The position numbers and the translations under genes are program-made. Source: JAJPKK01 sp963800215 (GTDB lineage Bacteria; Pseudomonadota; Alphaproteobacteria; Rhizobiales; Xanthobacteraceae). From it: a stretch of DNA of 64,000 bases. Of the stretch, positions 38,793 through 48,155 are shown piece after piece (position 1 is the stretch's first letter; every line of letters begins with the position of its first letter). A model generated the notes under the pieces. The model saw only the letters and a list, made by a program, of their open reading frames with translations. It did no database searches and was not told the origin of the DNA. The stretch covers positions 620,001 through 684,000 of the forward strand of contig CAWCZY010000007.1 in NCBI GenBank assembly GCA_963800215.1, read 5' to 3'.

Positions 38793-39095
38793 ATGTCGTT
38801 CCTCGAAAGCTTGAAGCGGGCGGAGGTGGGCGCTCGCGCCAGTGACGGTGACCCATGGCGCCAACCTTTGGAACGGTTGCGTGGTCAGGTCGGCGACGAC
38901 GGCGTCGAGCGGGTGACGACGCAGGCCGTGCTTGACGTACTGGAGGTTCCGCAACGTGCCCGGCGGTCTGGCACCTATCGCCGGCTGGCCAAGCTTATGG
39001 CCGAACTCGGCTGGAGCGCGGTGCGAGTTCGGGGGCTGACGCGCGGGGGATACCTGGAGCAGGTCCGGGGGTTCGCGCGGTGCCCGCGTAGGTGA
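38793..39095 (+). CDS. Hypothetical protein resembling the C-terminal module of island primases
   Basis: 100 aa from the ATG at 38793. VTTQAVLDVLEVPQRARRSG then RRLAKLMAELGWSAVRVRGL is a winged-helix-like module often found at the end of VapE/primase proteins on rhizobial mobile elements, here as a free protein. Role probably in replication or regulation of the island. Confidence 0.55.
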   Translation: MSFLESLKRAEVGARASDGDPWRQPLERLRGQVGDDGVERVTTQAVLDVLEVPQRARRSGTYRRLAKLMAELGWSAVRVRGLTRGGYLEQVRGFARCPRR

Positions 39096-39147
39096 GCAAC
39101 GGCTCGATCCGCACGTGATCTTGTACTCCTACGAAGCTGGCCTGGAC

Positions 39148-39170
39148 AAATTCCCAACGGTTGGGATTTT
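39148..39170. repeat. AAAT-CCCAACSGTTGGG-ATTT palindrome, copy 1
   Basis: CCCAACGGTTGGG with AAATT and ATTTT flanks, a 23-bp dyad. One of four copies found only inside the island. Confidence 0.6.
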
Positions 39171-39338
39171 CCGTCAGCGGGTCGTTCCCAGGACGCAATC
39201 AGCCATCAGGCGCGCCCCCCTTTTACACGCGCGGAAAGTTGCGGTATTCCTCAATCCTGAACCGGGAAAAGGGTCGTGCCGAAGTCCTTCAAATGAAACG
39301 CGGCGGTCTATGGCGGGCGAGAGGAGGATTTCCAAGTG

Positions 39339-39740
39339 ATGAAAAGGAAAGCATCGAAAAGTTGGGTCCTCATCTCGGCCGTCGTTGCACCGCTGGTTGC
39401 TGCAACGGCGAGCGCACAACAACCCCCAGTCAAGCGCACAATCCTCCAAACCGTCGATTTCCCGCCGGGCTTAACCACAGTGACCTACCTAGCCGAAGTC
39501 GCGCCGGGTAGCTGCTCCGGCCGCCACACCCATCCGAGCATCGAAACGAGCTATGTGATCGAAGGAACGATGCTCGTCAAGGTCGCGGGCAAACCAGACC
39601 AGACGTTCAAAGCCGGGGACAGCGTGCAAAATCCAGCGGGGACACCGCACGATGTCTGTGCGGCGCTAGGCCAAACGCTCAAGATAATCAGCAACCAAGT
39701 TGTGGAGAAAGATAAGCCGCTGGCAACTCCGGTACCGTAG
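39339..39740 (+). CDS. Exported cupin-domain protein
   Basis: 133 aa from the ATG at 39339; a GTG one codon upstream is also possible. Signal peptide ends ATASAQQ. The cupin core shows GSCSGRHTHPSIETSYVIEG (metal-type H-x-H and Glu) and PAGTPHDVCA. It may bind a metal and small organic ligand in the periplasm. Isolated gene. Confidence 0.82.
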   Translation: MKRKASKSWVLISAVVAPLVAATASAQQPPVKRTILQTVDFPPGLTTVTYLAEVAPGSCSGRHTHPSIETSYVIEGTMLVKVAGKPDQTFKAGDSVQNPAGTPHDVCAALGQTLKIISNQVVEKDKPLATPVP

Positions 39741-39772
39741 CAGATGCGCGGCTTCCTAAAAAGCCCGCGGGC

Positions 39773-39793
39773 AATCCCCAACGTTGGGAATTT
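39773..39793. repeat. AAAT-CCCAACSGTTGGG-ATTT palindrome, copy 2
   Basis: AATCCCCAACGTTGGGAATTT, one central base shorter than the other copies. It lies 33 bp after the cupin stop. Confidence 0.5.
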
Positions 39794-40195
39794 GACCAAC
39801 CGATCTTGCCTCTGGCTCCGACCCGACCCCGAGGACCGGATCGCTGCCTGTCGATCCGCAGCCCACCACCACGTCGGCTCCGGCACGGTATAACCGTCGA
39901 AATCTCGAACGTGCGCTCTGGTGCTCCCGCCGGGCAGTAATCGTGCGGCGCCACCGGTGCCAGACATGACTGGGCAAGGTCGGACAGGGTGCTCGGCTCG
40001 ACGGCGTCCGCGGTGTGTGCATCAACGGAAACGGCACCCTCCCGCCCTAACCGGTGGTGATGGGGTGCCGGCAGCGGCGTGCCGGTCCCAGTACCCTTCC
40101 GCGATTGGCGGACGGGGAGCGGGGACCTGTGCGGCAGGACTATCCCAATAAGCTGACCACTCGGCCGGCGGCCGGTACCGGCCGCACTTGCTACC

Positions 40196-40261
40196 TTCCA
40201 AAAGTCAGAGATCGAGAAGTGGTGGCCCATTATAAAGGCCGCCAACATCAAGGGCGAGTGA
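40196..40261 (+). pseudogene. C-terminal remnant of a Bug/TctC gene
   Basis: In one frame, QKSEIEKWWPIIKAANIKGE then TGA reproduces the usual end of Bug proteins (compare VIKAANIKTE at 16100). Nothing recognisable precedes it, so it is a short 3' fragment. Confidence 0.55.
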
Positions 40262-40313
40262 TCTATCGGGTCGCACATTCCATAACGTGCATTCCGCGAA
40301 CGCCGGATGTTCG

Positions 40314-40577
40314 ATGTCCGGTTGGGGTCAAACCCGGACCACCCGGCATGTCGGCAGCGGTGGCAGCTTTTTCCAAAAACCAGCCATCGGTAGCCATCGC
40401 AACCGGGTCGGGCCAAATCCCGAAGACAAGGTGAAACGCTCTGATGCCCTTATGCACTCGCTCACTGATCGAGCGTTAGGTATGAGGTATGGCGTACGCG
40501 ATCTTCTTCACGCGCGAGGGAGCGCAGCGCGCGATCGGTGGCCGCCGCGAGGCAGCGACGGGGCCGGGGTTGCGGCG
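40314..40577. repeat. Repeat modules A, C and B, first set
   Basis: A at 40314-40357, C at 40425-40467, B at 40537-40577. A and B recur fused at 41660-41743 (38 of 44 and 40 of 41 identical), and C recurs at 42853-42895. The two sets bracket the DUF1254 gene and the DUF2971-like gene. Confidence 0.7.
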
Positions 40578-40621
40578 TAGTCAGTTACTGGCGCGAAGGT
40601 TCACCCCAAGAAAGTCCGTCC

Positions 40622-41602
40622 TCAGCCTGCCGGTTCGGGATCGGGAAACTTCCACTTGCCGTTCAGTATTTCGGGACGCGGCCGATAAAGCCGCACGGTA
40701 TAGTTCCAGCCAGGCATGATCGGCAGGCAGTTGGGAATTTTTCCGTCGCAGCCCCCGAATTGGATGGTGACGGCGCCGTCCGGGTCTTTCTTCGCCGTAA
40801 TGCTATTCAGCGAATAGGCGTCGTAGGGGTTCTTTTCAAAATAGCCTGCGGCGTTGTAGACGCTGACCGACCAGAAGGCGTCCACGGGGACTTCTTTTAC
40901 ATGGAGCTTGTAGACGGTCGTTCCGTCGTTCTTCGGCACCGCCGCACCGATATAGGTCGCATCCTTGTCCGGATTGCCGCCCCAGCCGGCCGCCGTGCCG
41001 ATCAGATGCTTGACCGGATCGACGTGGTTCTTGGTGCCGAAGGCGTGTTGGAAGCCGTCTGTGTGTTTGGCGAGCGCCAATAAGGCGTCGCGGATTTTCT
41101 TCAGGCTTGACTGATCCCAGTTCGGCAGTTCGAGCTTGCCGGGATCCTTCTGGCTGACCCTGATGGCGTCCTGAAGCTTGTGAACCTCGTCAAGGTCTTT
41201 AGGGTCGTTAGGATCGACCAGGGTGCGGATCACGACCATTACGTAACGGGTGTCTACATCCTTTTCAGTGAGCGTGTGCGGCTTGTGGTCGTAGGCTACA
41301 AATGGAACGTAATGGTCTTCGTTGATGATCTGCAGCGACATGAAGCGCTTGCCAGCGTCTGGCAGCGTGATCGTGACCGGCGCGGCCGCGAGATCGAACG
41401 CGCCGAAGGAATAAAGAGTGTCGCGGTTGAGGCGAATAACTGTTTGATGGTCAATCGAGGCCGGCTCACGGCGATGACCAAGCTTGCCAATGCCGGCTTC
41501 CTTTGCATTGATCGCCAGATAATTGTCAGTCTCAGCGCGCTCGAAATTATCGACAGTGACAGGGACCGTGGCGCTTGAGGGCACGACGATTGCTCTTTTC
41601 AT
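40622..41602 (-). CDS. DUF1254/DUF1214 domain protein
   Basis: 326 aa. The N-terminal DUF1254 part has NRDTLYSFGAFDLAAAPVTI and MSLQIINEDHYVPF; the C-terminal DUF1214 part has DAFWSVSVYNAAGYFEKN, YSLNS and a closing NYTVRLYRPRPEILNGKW. No signal peptide is present although many relatives have one. Function unknown. Flanked by direct repeats on both sides. Confidence 0.85.
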   Translation of the reverse strand: MKRAIVVPSSATVPVTVDNFERAETDNYLAINAKEAGIGKLGHRREPASIDHQTVIRLNRDTLYSFGAFDLAAAPVTITLPDAGKRFMSLQIINEDHYVPFVAYDHKPHTLTEKDVDTRYVMVVIRTLVDPNDPKDLDEVHKLQDAIRVSQKDPGKLELPNWDQSSLKKIRDALLALAKHTDGFQHAFGTKNHVDPVKHLIGTAAGWGGNPDKDATYIGAAVPKNDGTTVYKLHVKEVPVDAFWSVSVYNAAGYFEKNPYDAYSLNSITAKKDPDGAVTIQFGGCDGKIPNCLPIMPGWNYTVRLYRPRPEILNGKWKFPDPEPAG

Positions 41603-41659
41603 GGTACTGTTCCCTGCGCATGACTGTAATGAAGCCTAGCCCCATTGCGCGGCCGGTCA

Positions 41660-41743
41660 ATGTCCGGATCGGGCCAAACCCAGACCGCCCGGCACGTCGG
41701 CAGGTGGCCGCCGCGAGGCAGCGACGGGGCCGGGGTTGCAGCG
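41660..41743. repeat. Repeat modules A and B, second set
   Basis: A (41660-41703) runs directly into B (41703-41743). The B copy differs by one base from 40537-40577. Confidence 0.7.
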
Positions 41744-41753
41744 ATGAAGAATA

Positions 41754-42746
41754 TCATCGCGTTGTCCTGAACGGAAGTTTGGATCGCCCTATCCTTGGGA
41801 CCGGAAGCTGAAATGACCTGAATGCAGTCACCAGTTGCTCATCAAGCTTGAGAGGCGCCGCCGGCCCGACGTTTACGCTGGTCAGCACCGGTGATGCTGT
41901 CCAGTTCGGAATGGGCAAGTCGAGATAGCCAACTATCTCCCCGTTCCGCGTTCGTACCTTGTGTTGCGGGGCGGGTTCGACCTTCGGCCGATACGCGTTC
42001 AAGATAAGCCGGTACTCCCGTTCGTGCTGATACGCATAGTGTTTGTGCATCATCGCATTGAGATACACCCCGTTCATCATCGCCAAAAGAACGTCGCGTT
42101 CGTAAAGCAACGCGCGCCCCTGCCGTTGCGAATATGATTTCCAGCTTGGAAGGTTCACACGAAGGAGCAGTTTGATAGTCGCGTCAACATACCGCTGGAG
42201 CAGTCTTCGAAGCTCGGGCTCGTCGTACCGCACCGGAAAGCGAAGGAAATTGGAAACAGCTGAAATATTTGAGGCGAAGTTGGCCATGTCCAACGCCTGC
42301 ACGGAAAAGCCCAGGCAGACACCTCGCCCATCATCCGCATAGCTTCGCCACTGGGACATGTCATCATCGACATAGCTGAAGCTTGCGACCCAGAAGCCAT
42401 ACTCGACCAAGCCAAGTGCGACTTCTCCAATCAGATGCTCGGCTGTCTGCTGCGGTACGGTCGGGCCGGCCACTTTCGCTGCTTCCTCGAACATCTGGTG
42501 CCCGATGCGTAATCCATATTGCAGTTCGAGCGTGTCGTTGAGATGAGTACGCTCAGTGAACCAAAAATGACCGCTCTCGATAATAGCTAATGCGCTCCTA
42601 ACATCTGTGTAGTGATAGATCGTTTGGGCCTTGGACGAAGTTTGATCCGCGGTGGCAAGATCGTCGCTGGTCAGCCCGCTAATCTCTGTTTTGAATTCTT
42701 CGAGCGCGGCGTCGTGCTGCTCCCATTGTTCGGTGTCCGATGCCAT
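41754..42746 (-). CDS. DUF2971-like protein
   Basis: 330 aa from the ATG at 42746. IYHYTDVRSALAIIESGHFWFTERTHLND (start IYHYTDVRSALAIIESG) is the DUF2971 signature; SQWRSYADDGRGVCLGFSVQ and YQHEREYRLI are further family blocks. Such proteins occur in defence and mobile contexts and resemble ADP-ribosyltransferase-like folds; the activity of this one is unproven. Confidence 0.75.
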   Translation of the reverse strand: MASDTEQWEQHDAALEEFKTEISGLTSDDLATADQTSSKAQTIYHYTDVRSALAIIESGHFWFTERTHLNDTLELQYGLRIGHQMFEEAAKVAGPTVPQQTAEHLIGEVALGLVEYGFWVASFSYVDDDMSQWRSYADDGRGVCLGFSVQALDMANFASNISAVSNFLRFPVRYDEPELRRLLQRYVDATIKLLLRVNLPSWKSYSQRQGRALLYERDVLLAMMNGVYLNAMMHKHYAYQHEREYRLILNAYRPKVEPAPQHKVRTRNGEIVGYLDLPIPNWTASPVLTSVNVGPAAPLKLDEQLVTAFRSFQLPVPRIGRSKLPFRTTR

Positions 42747-43202
42747 GACCTGCTCAGCCCTCTCTGCGCTGAATATCCACGATTTCGTAGCAAGGGTCCA
42801 TGTTTTCAGCACCAAGCCCCGGCGGCCCCACCAGAGACGGCACTGGCCGCGGGACAACGCGAAACGCTCTGACGCCCCATGCGCTCGCCCGCTCGGTCAC
42901 AACCCCTTGAAAAAATTGGCCGTGCCGGTTGCTCCGGGATTGGGTCGCGGCCGGCCAGCCCGCTGAGGGTCGGACGTTTGCAATAACCCGCCGCAGGCCC
43001 CTTTTCAGGCGGATCGCAATCAGTATACTCTGATCTGAGAGCCGCCAGCGGGACGTGCCGAAGTCTCGTTATTTCACGGCGGCGTTAGTGCCTACGGCGG
43101 GCGAGACGATCCAAAAATTGCAGCACCAACGTTCGCGGACGGCGATCAGCGTCTCCGTTCGCGCGCACTCCATTGCTTGCCATCCTAACAGGGAGAACCT
43201 TC
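42747..43202. other. Divergent intergenic region with repeat C
   Basis: Holds the second copy of repeat C (42853-42895) and the promoters of the two flanking genes. No other feature seen. Confidence 0.4.
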
Positions 43203-43670
43203 ATGTTTCGGGCATTCATGATCGCTGCGGCGTCGGCTGCAGTACTTACCTCTTCGCCGACGGCTTTCGCACAGGGACAGCTCGGCAGCGCCGACGAAGC
43301 CAAGGCCATGCTGTTGAAAGCAGTCGCCGCTGTAAAGGCGGACAGGGACGTGGCACTCATCATGTTCCAAAAGGGGGAGGGCGGGTTTAAGGACCGCGAT
43401 CTTTATGTATTTTGTATCAGAATGAGCGACGCGAAAACCCTTGCCGGTCCGGTTGCTGTCCCCGTCGGCACCGACGTCAGAACCCTAAAGGACCCAACCG
43501 GCAAGGAGTTTGGTATGGAACAATATGCCGCTTATCAGAAGCCGGAAGGTCAAATCACCGAGATCAGCTACATGTTTCCGAAGCCGGGCACGACCACGCC
43601 GGCAGTCCCTAAGGTTGCTTTCGTTACCAGGGTGGGCGATCTAGGTTGCGGTGTCGGCTATTACAAGTAG
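43203..43670 (+). CDS. Exported single-Cache-domain protein
   Basis: 155 aa from the ATG at 43203, after GGGAGAACCTTC. Signal peptide ends TAFAQ. ADEAKAMLLKAVAAVKADRDVA, DRDLYVFCIRM, and the terminal GDLGCGVGYY are typical of soluble Cache proteins that bind small ligands in the periplasm. A dipeptide-type binding protein follows at 43813. Confidence 0.8.
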   Translation: MFRAFMIAAASAAVLTSSPTAFAQGQLGSADEAKAMLLKAVAAVKADRDVALIMFQKGEGGFKDRDLYVFCIRMSDAKTLAGPVAVPVGTDVRTLKDPTGKEFGMEQYAAYQKPEGQITEISYMFPKPGTTTPAVPKVAFVTRVGDLGCGVGYYK

Positions 43671-43812
43671 TGATCTTAGTGGGGCGCCGTAATCCGGCGC
43701 CCCCGAGGGCGGCCTTACGAAAGCAAGCCTGATAATTACTTGTTTCGTGTCCTGGTGCTCGCCCCCCAATTCAGCGCGTTTTCACGACTAACCCGATAAA
43801 AGGAATGCTTCC

Positions 43813-45417
43813 ATGGAGCGAAGAGAGTTCTTGAGATCGGTTGCCGCCGTGGGGGCGATGACAGCAGCAGGTGGGTTCTCCACGCCGGCGATCTCGCAGC
43901 GTGCTGCTGCCCGCGCACTGCGCTTCGTGCCGCAGTCTGATCTCGCGAATTTCGACCCGATTTGGGGCACCCAGTATGTAGTGCGCAACGCCTCCGCCCT
44001 GGTGTGGGATATGCTCTACGGCGTCGACGAGAACCTGCAACCGCAGCGCCAGATGGTGGAAGCCGAAGAGGTGTCGGCGGACGGCCTAACCTGGACATTC
44101 CGGCTGCGGCCGGGGCTCAAATTCCATGACGGCGAGAAGGTGCTCGCCAAGGACGTGGTGGCAAGCCTCAACCGGTGGACGGCGCGAGACCCGACGGGGC
44201 TATTGATCAGGGCCATCCAGCAGGACCTCACGGCGGACGATGACAGCACCGTGAGGTGGGTACTCAAGAAGCCTTTCCCCAAGATGCTGTTGGCGCTTGG
44301 CAAGATCAGTACGCCGATCGCCTTCATGATGCCGGAACGGATCGCCAAGACCGATCCGTTCAAGCAGATCACCGAATATGTCGGCAGCGGGCCGATGCGC
44401 TTTATGCGCAACGAATGGGTGGCGGGCGACAAGGCGGTGTTCGAGAAATTCGCCGACTACGTGCCGCGGCAGGAACCGGCCTCGTGGCTTGCGGGCGGCA
44501 AGCGCATGTTGGTCGATCGTATTGAATGGAAGGTGATGCCGGATGCCGCGACCGCCGCCGCGGCGCTCCAGAACGGAGAGATTGACTGGTGGGAGAACCC
44601 GATCTCCGACTTGGTGTCGCTGCTCCGAAAGAACCGCAACATCGCCGTCGATATCGCCGATCCGCTTGGCAATATCGGCATTTTCCGCATGAACCATCTC
44701 CACCCGCCCTTCAACGATGTGCGGGCGCGCCGCGCCGTGCTGATGGCCATGAGCCAGGAGGATTACATGCGCGCCATCGTCGGTGACGACGACAAGCTGT
44801 GGAAGCCGTTGCCGGGGTTCTTCACCCCCGGCACACCGCTTTACACCGAGGAAGGCGGTGACATCCTCAAAGGGCCGCGTGACCTCGCCGGCGCCAAGAA
44901 GGTGCTGGCGCAATCGCGTTACGCAAACGAGCCCGTCACCTGCCTCGTCGCTCAGGACCAGCCGATCACCAAGGCTCAAGGCGACATCACCGCCGATCTC
45001 CTTAAGCGGCTCGGCATGAACGTCGATTTCGCCGCGATCGATTGGGGTACGGTCGGCGCCCGCCGCGCCCAGAAGACGCCGCCGGGCCAGGGCGGCTGGC
45101 AGATGTTCCACACTTGGCAGACTGGGGCGGACGGCATCAATCCGGCGGTTAACACTCTGATCCACGCCAACGGCGAAAAGGCTTGGTTCGGCTGGCCGGA
45201 CGTGCCCGAGGTCGAAGCCCAGATTGCGTCGTGGTATGACGCCAAGACCCTGGACGAGGAGAAGGCTGCCGCGCGGCGGCTCAACAAGATTGCACTCGAC
45301 AACGTCGTCTACGCGCCCACCGGCTTCTTCCTGAGCTATCAGGCGTGGCGCAAGAACATCACCGGCGTGGTCAAGGGCCCGCTGCCGTTTTTCTGGGGCG
45401 TCAGCAAGAGCGTTTGA
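43813..45417 (+). CDS. Peptide/nickel-type ABC substrate-binding protein (SBP family 5)
   Basis: 534 aa. Tat-like leader ERREFLRSVAAVGAM, then ALRFVPQSDLANFDPIWGTQ and LTWTFRLRPGLKFHDGEKVLAKDVV, the classic SBP_bac_5 signature. YVGSGPMRFMRNEW and the last block YAPTGFFLSYQAWRKNITG fit. Permease and ATPase genes are not adjacent, so it is an orphan in this window. Confidence 0.9.
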   Translation: MERREFLRSVAAVGAMTAAGGFSTPAISQRAAARALRFVPQSDLANFDPIWGTQYVVRNASALVWDMLYGVDENLQPQRQMVEAEEVSADGLTWTFRLRPGLKFHDGEKVLAKDVVASLNRWTARDPTGLLIRAIQQDLTADDDSTVRWVLKKPFPKMLLALGKISTPIAFMMPERIAKTDPFKQITEYVGSGPMRFMRNEWVAGDKAVFEKFADYVPRQEPASWLAGGKRMLVDRIEWKVMPDAATAAAALQNGEIDWWENPISDLVSLLRKNRNIAVDIADPLGNIGIFRMNHLHPPFNDVRARRAVLMAMSQEDYMRAIVGDDDKLWKPLPGFFTPGTPLYTEEGGDILKGPRDLAGAKKVLAQSRYANEPVTCLVAQDQPITKAQGDITADLLKRLGMNVDFAAIDWGTVGARRAQKTPPGQGGWQMFHTWQTGADGINPAVNTLIHANGEKAWFGWPDVPEVEAQIASWYDAKTLDEEKAAARRLNKIALDNVVYAPTGFFLSYQAWRKNITGVVKGPLPFFWGVSKSV

Positions 45418-45562
45418 GACCGAGTGTCTGGTCAATTTTCTGGAACCGGCAGCCGATAGCGGGCCGCGCCGAATGGCCGGCGGTAGCCAATCGACGCCGG
45501 CTAAAATGGTTACCCGGTTTCGCGCACCGTTCGTGATAGGCGGTGGAGTAGAGCGGCCCGGT

Positions 45563-46049
45563 TCACCGTGGTCCTCCGCGCACCATTTTCCAAAACTGCT
45601 CCGTGCTGTTCAGACGTGGGAACGGAACGTCCGGCACCGGCACGTCGAGGAAGCGGCATAGCGGCGCCCAGCCTTCGGCAACGTCGAACACCAACAGCCG
45701 CTCCGCCGGGATTGCCGCACAGACTTCCTCGGTGCGGCGGCGGTAGGCGGCCAGCACACCCTCGCGGTCGGTCGACGGGCAGCCGAAGGTCTGGACTTGG
45801 ACCATTTCAATCACGACATCCCGCATGGTCCGAAGGTGCGGGGGCAGCGGCACCTCATCGGGGGCGTCGAACAGGGCGCCGATCGTAGCCGAAAAACTGG
45901 TCCACCAACCCGCCTCCGGCCGCACGGACAGGATCACCTTGGACTGGGGATAGGCGTTGGCGAGTTCGCGCCAAGGATGCGCGCCTGGCCCAGTCCACCT
46001 GCGAGCGATAACCCGCAAACACTTCATCCCAGACCACCCGCCGGCCCAC
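45563..46049 (-). pseudogene. Sulfotransferase-family gene remnant
   Basis: The frame to 45563 shows the C-terminal half: WRELANAYPQSKVILSVRP, WWTSFSATIGAL, CAAIPAERLLVFDVAEGWAPLCRFLDVPVP. The preceding piece GRRVVWDEVFAGYRSQVDW lies in another frame (about 45990-46049), and the PAPS-binding N-terminus (normally GxGRTGT) is absent. Thus truncated and frameshifted. Confidence 0.65.
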
Positions 46050-46114
46050 GGTTGGGCTTCGGTCCCTGCCACCACTTTCCCGGGGTCGGGGTCTTCACCG
46101 ACCTGCACGATCTG

Positions 46115-46136
46115 AAAAACCCAACCGTTGGGAATT
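46115..46136. repeat. AAAT-CCCAACSGTTGGG-ATTT palindrome, copy 3
   Basis: AAAACCCAACCGTTGGGAATTT, 66 bp to the right of the sulfotransferase remnant. Confidence 0.6.
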
Positions 46137-46254
46137 TCGGAGCATTCCGGGAAGACCCGTAGGATGTTTGTTAGCGGCTGTGGAAATCCGCGCAAAGATG
46201 GCGAAGAGCTAGACCGATGGGTGAGAAACCGGAGGTGCGGCGGTTGCGTGCGCG

Positions 46255-46770
46255 TTGTCTGATCGCAAGTTTGATTGTCTGCTCGCCCAGAAATACCCAA
46301 CCGTTGGGGATTTGAAGATCGGCCCTGGCAGGCTCTACTGGTTGGCGTCGAAGGACTGCCGCTTAACCCCGGATCAAATAAACGCCCTGCTTGACATCGC
46401 CAAAGACCGGTGGATTGAGGCGAAGGATTTCAACAGTGTCCCGGCGGTATCGGAAGATAATGACAACCAGGACCCGGAGCCCAACGATCTGCACGCGAGC
46501 GCCGAGACTGAAATTATCGGTATCGCAGCGGAACCGGAGAACGATAACAACGACCCGGATGCGGACACCTCGCACGGTGCTGCCACTCTGCTTGATCATT
46601 TCGACGCGGCCATGTGCCTTATGTTGACATACGCCGCGATGCCAGCCGTCGATTTCGTGGGCGCCCCCTATGCGCCGGCAACGTCGGCCGGCGACATCAG
46701 AACAGTCGGCAACTTCTTAATCACGGTTGCCGACACCATGGAGGAACGTGCGCTCGATAAGGCTGCGTGA
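46255..46770 (+). CDS. Hypothetical acidic protein
   Basis: 171 aa if read from the TTG at 46255; the start is uncertain, and the palindrome copy 4 lies within the first 20 codons. A strongly acidic Asn/Asp/Glu linker (about residues 65-105) separates two short helical parts. No family is recognised. A good terminator follows. Confidence 0.4.
   Translation: MSDRKFDCLLAQKYPTVGDLKIGPGRLYWLASKDCRLTPDQINALLDIAKDRWIEAKDFNSVPAVSEDNDNQDPEPNDLHASAETEIIGIAAEPENDNNDPDADTSHGAATLLDHFDAAMCLMLTYAAMPAVDFVGAPYAPATSAGDIRTVGNFLITVADTMEERALDKAA
46291..46313. repeat. AAAT-CCCAACSGTTGGG-ATTT palindrome, copy 4
   Basis: AAATACCCAACCGTTGGGGATTT, symmetric over 23 bp except the bases next to the core. About 175 bp from copy 3. 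Confidence 0.6.
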
Positions 46771-46790
46771 CCCGTGTAAATCCCTCGCGA

Positions 46791-46823
46791 TGGGTGCCTA
46801 GCCTCGGCTGGGCACCCAATTTT
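46791..46823 (+). terminator. Rho-independent terminator
   Basis: TGGGTGCC and GGCACCCA form a perfect 8-bp stem with a 12-nt loop, followed by ATTTT. It lies 21 bp after the stop at 46770, which supports that ORF being expressed. Confidence 0.65.
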
Positions 46824-47126
46824 GCTGGAACCCCGCCCGCCCAGCGATCCAGCGGGCGAGGGAGGCACGGTTGGTAATGGCCGCTGTTCCAGCCGACCTG
46901 ATCCCCGCTCGTCCGCTCGTGCTGGCGCGTCGTCTCGTCGGTTCCCTCCAATCCGCCGCTCCCGGCTTCGTCGACCGGTCCCAGCGCTTCAACTGGTTCC
47001 TGCTCTCCCACTGCAGTAGCCGTATTCCTTAGCTGGGTACACGCGCTTGGGATCAAGCACTCAGGCAGACGAGCCGACATAGGAAAGGCGAGCGGCATGG
47101 CCACATCGTTCCGTTCGTGAGGAGTA
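46824..47126. other. Intergenic, no gene seen
   Basis: Between a terminator and the convergent gene ending at 47127. Nothing recognisable. Confidence 0.35.
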
Positions 47127-47810
47127 TCAAACCGGATCGGCCACGACGACCTTTTCAATAAATGTGATGCCACCCTCCCCCGTAGTCATTGTATCCCAAA
47201 TGGTCAGGCCGGATAGCTTTAGTAGGTCTCGCCAAATCTCCTCTAGGTCGTCGCTGGCATCGGATAACTTTTCTGGGGTGCATGCCTGCTCCCATTTGCC
47301 GCTCAGATCAATACGCCTGTCCAGTTCGGCCGCAGGTACCTCGATTGTTTCTTCATGTTTGATCTCAACAGGCTTACCGTGCGCGATTGAATTTCTGAAC
47401 AGCCGCAATCCCTCAATTGAACTGTACGGCCTCACTTTCCAATCCGCTGCAACACCAAGATGTTTGAAAACCTGAGCGACCTTTTCATCAAAGTTCTGAC
47501 GCTCTCTCCAATTTCTTAGCAGCTTGTGTCCGAGAAAATTGATCTTGGCTTCAAAGGTGAAGGCAAGCATGACCGCGCAAGCCATGCGGTCGAAGGCGAG
47601 ACCGTCGCGCTCGTTCGCATCGAGCTTGCGCTCTATTATCCCTTTGAAATAGGACGCCGCATTCGAAAGGTCATTGTGAACGTAGATATTTTTCTTCTGC
47701 TTAATTCTGGCCTTGATGATTTCCATGGCAATCTCAATCGGCAAGGCCCTCGCCATCGGAGGGCGCCCAGCATGCAACATGAATGCCCGACTTGCGTCAA
47801 TCTTTGCCAT
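47127..47810 (-). CDS. Hypothetical protein with HEPN-like RNxxAH motif
   Basis: 227 aa from the third ATG (47810); two more ATGs lie immediately upstream. A helical protein with a Lys-rich segment KARIKQKKNIYVHND and FRNSIAHGKPVE, which matches the R-x4-6-H pattern of HEPN nucleases and related helical bundles. No antitoxin or nucleotidyltransferase partner is adjacent. Function open. Confidence 0.55.
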   Translation of the reverse strand: MAKIDASRAFMLHAGRPPMARALPIEIAMEIIKARIKQKKNIYVHNDLSNAASYFKGIIERKLDANERDGLAFDRMACAVMLAFTFEAKINFLGHKLLRNWRERQNFDEKVAQVFKHLGVAADWKVRPYSSIEGLRLFRNSIAHGKPVEIKHEETIEVPAAELDRRIDLSGKWEQACTPEKLSDASDDLEEIWRDLLKLSGLTIWDTMTTGEGGITFIEKVVVADPV

Positions 47811-47816
47811 CATCAA

Positions 47817-48155
47817 TCGCCACAGATCGTGGCCGGTCCGCCTTAGCCAGCGAGATAACTTGAAATCGGCAGGCCGATAAGCTCAGCCTACGCCACTGCT
47901 CGGGGCCTGCGTGTGGCTACTATTCCTGTGACCCAGCACGCACCGCTGCAGCCTCGCGGACGGGGGTTTGAAGCGATAAATCGTTCACACGCTCTGAGCA
48001 CCCCACCTATTCTGTGAGCCGGCAGCGGCGATGTTGGATTTCTCCGGTCTCCGGGCGCCCTATCGGAGGAACCTTTCCGCTTAGTGGGCCTTTCCAAAGC
48101 GTTCCCTGGGTACGACATAGGGCACCGCCCGGCAGCGGGCAGGGAGGGATTAGGC
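47817..48155. other. Divergent intergenic region
   Basis: About 340 bp between the leftward HEPN-like gene and the rightward DedA gene. No ORF or RNA recognised. Confidence 0.35.

Larger units (their letters stand above)
39741..40621. other. Repeat-rich stretch without an intact gene
   Basis: Contains palindrome copy 2, a 3' remnant of a Bug gene at 40196 and the first copies of repeats A, B and C. The ORFs present (for example on the minus strand from 40416) have no recognisable domains. Confidence 0.5.

Noticed and set aside
39688..40416. 242-aa minus-strand ORF
   Set aside because: Crosses a palindrome, the Bug remnant and repeat A; no domain pattern.
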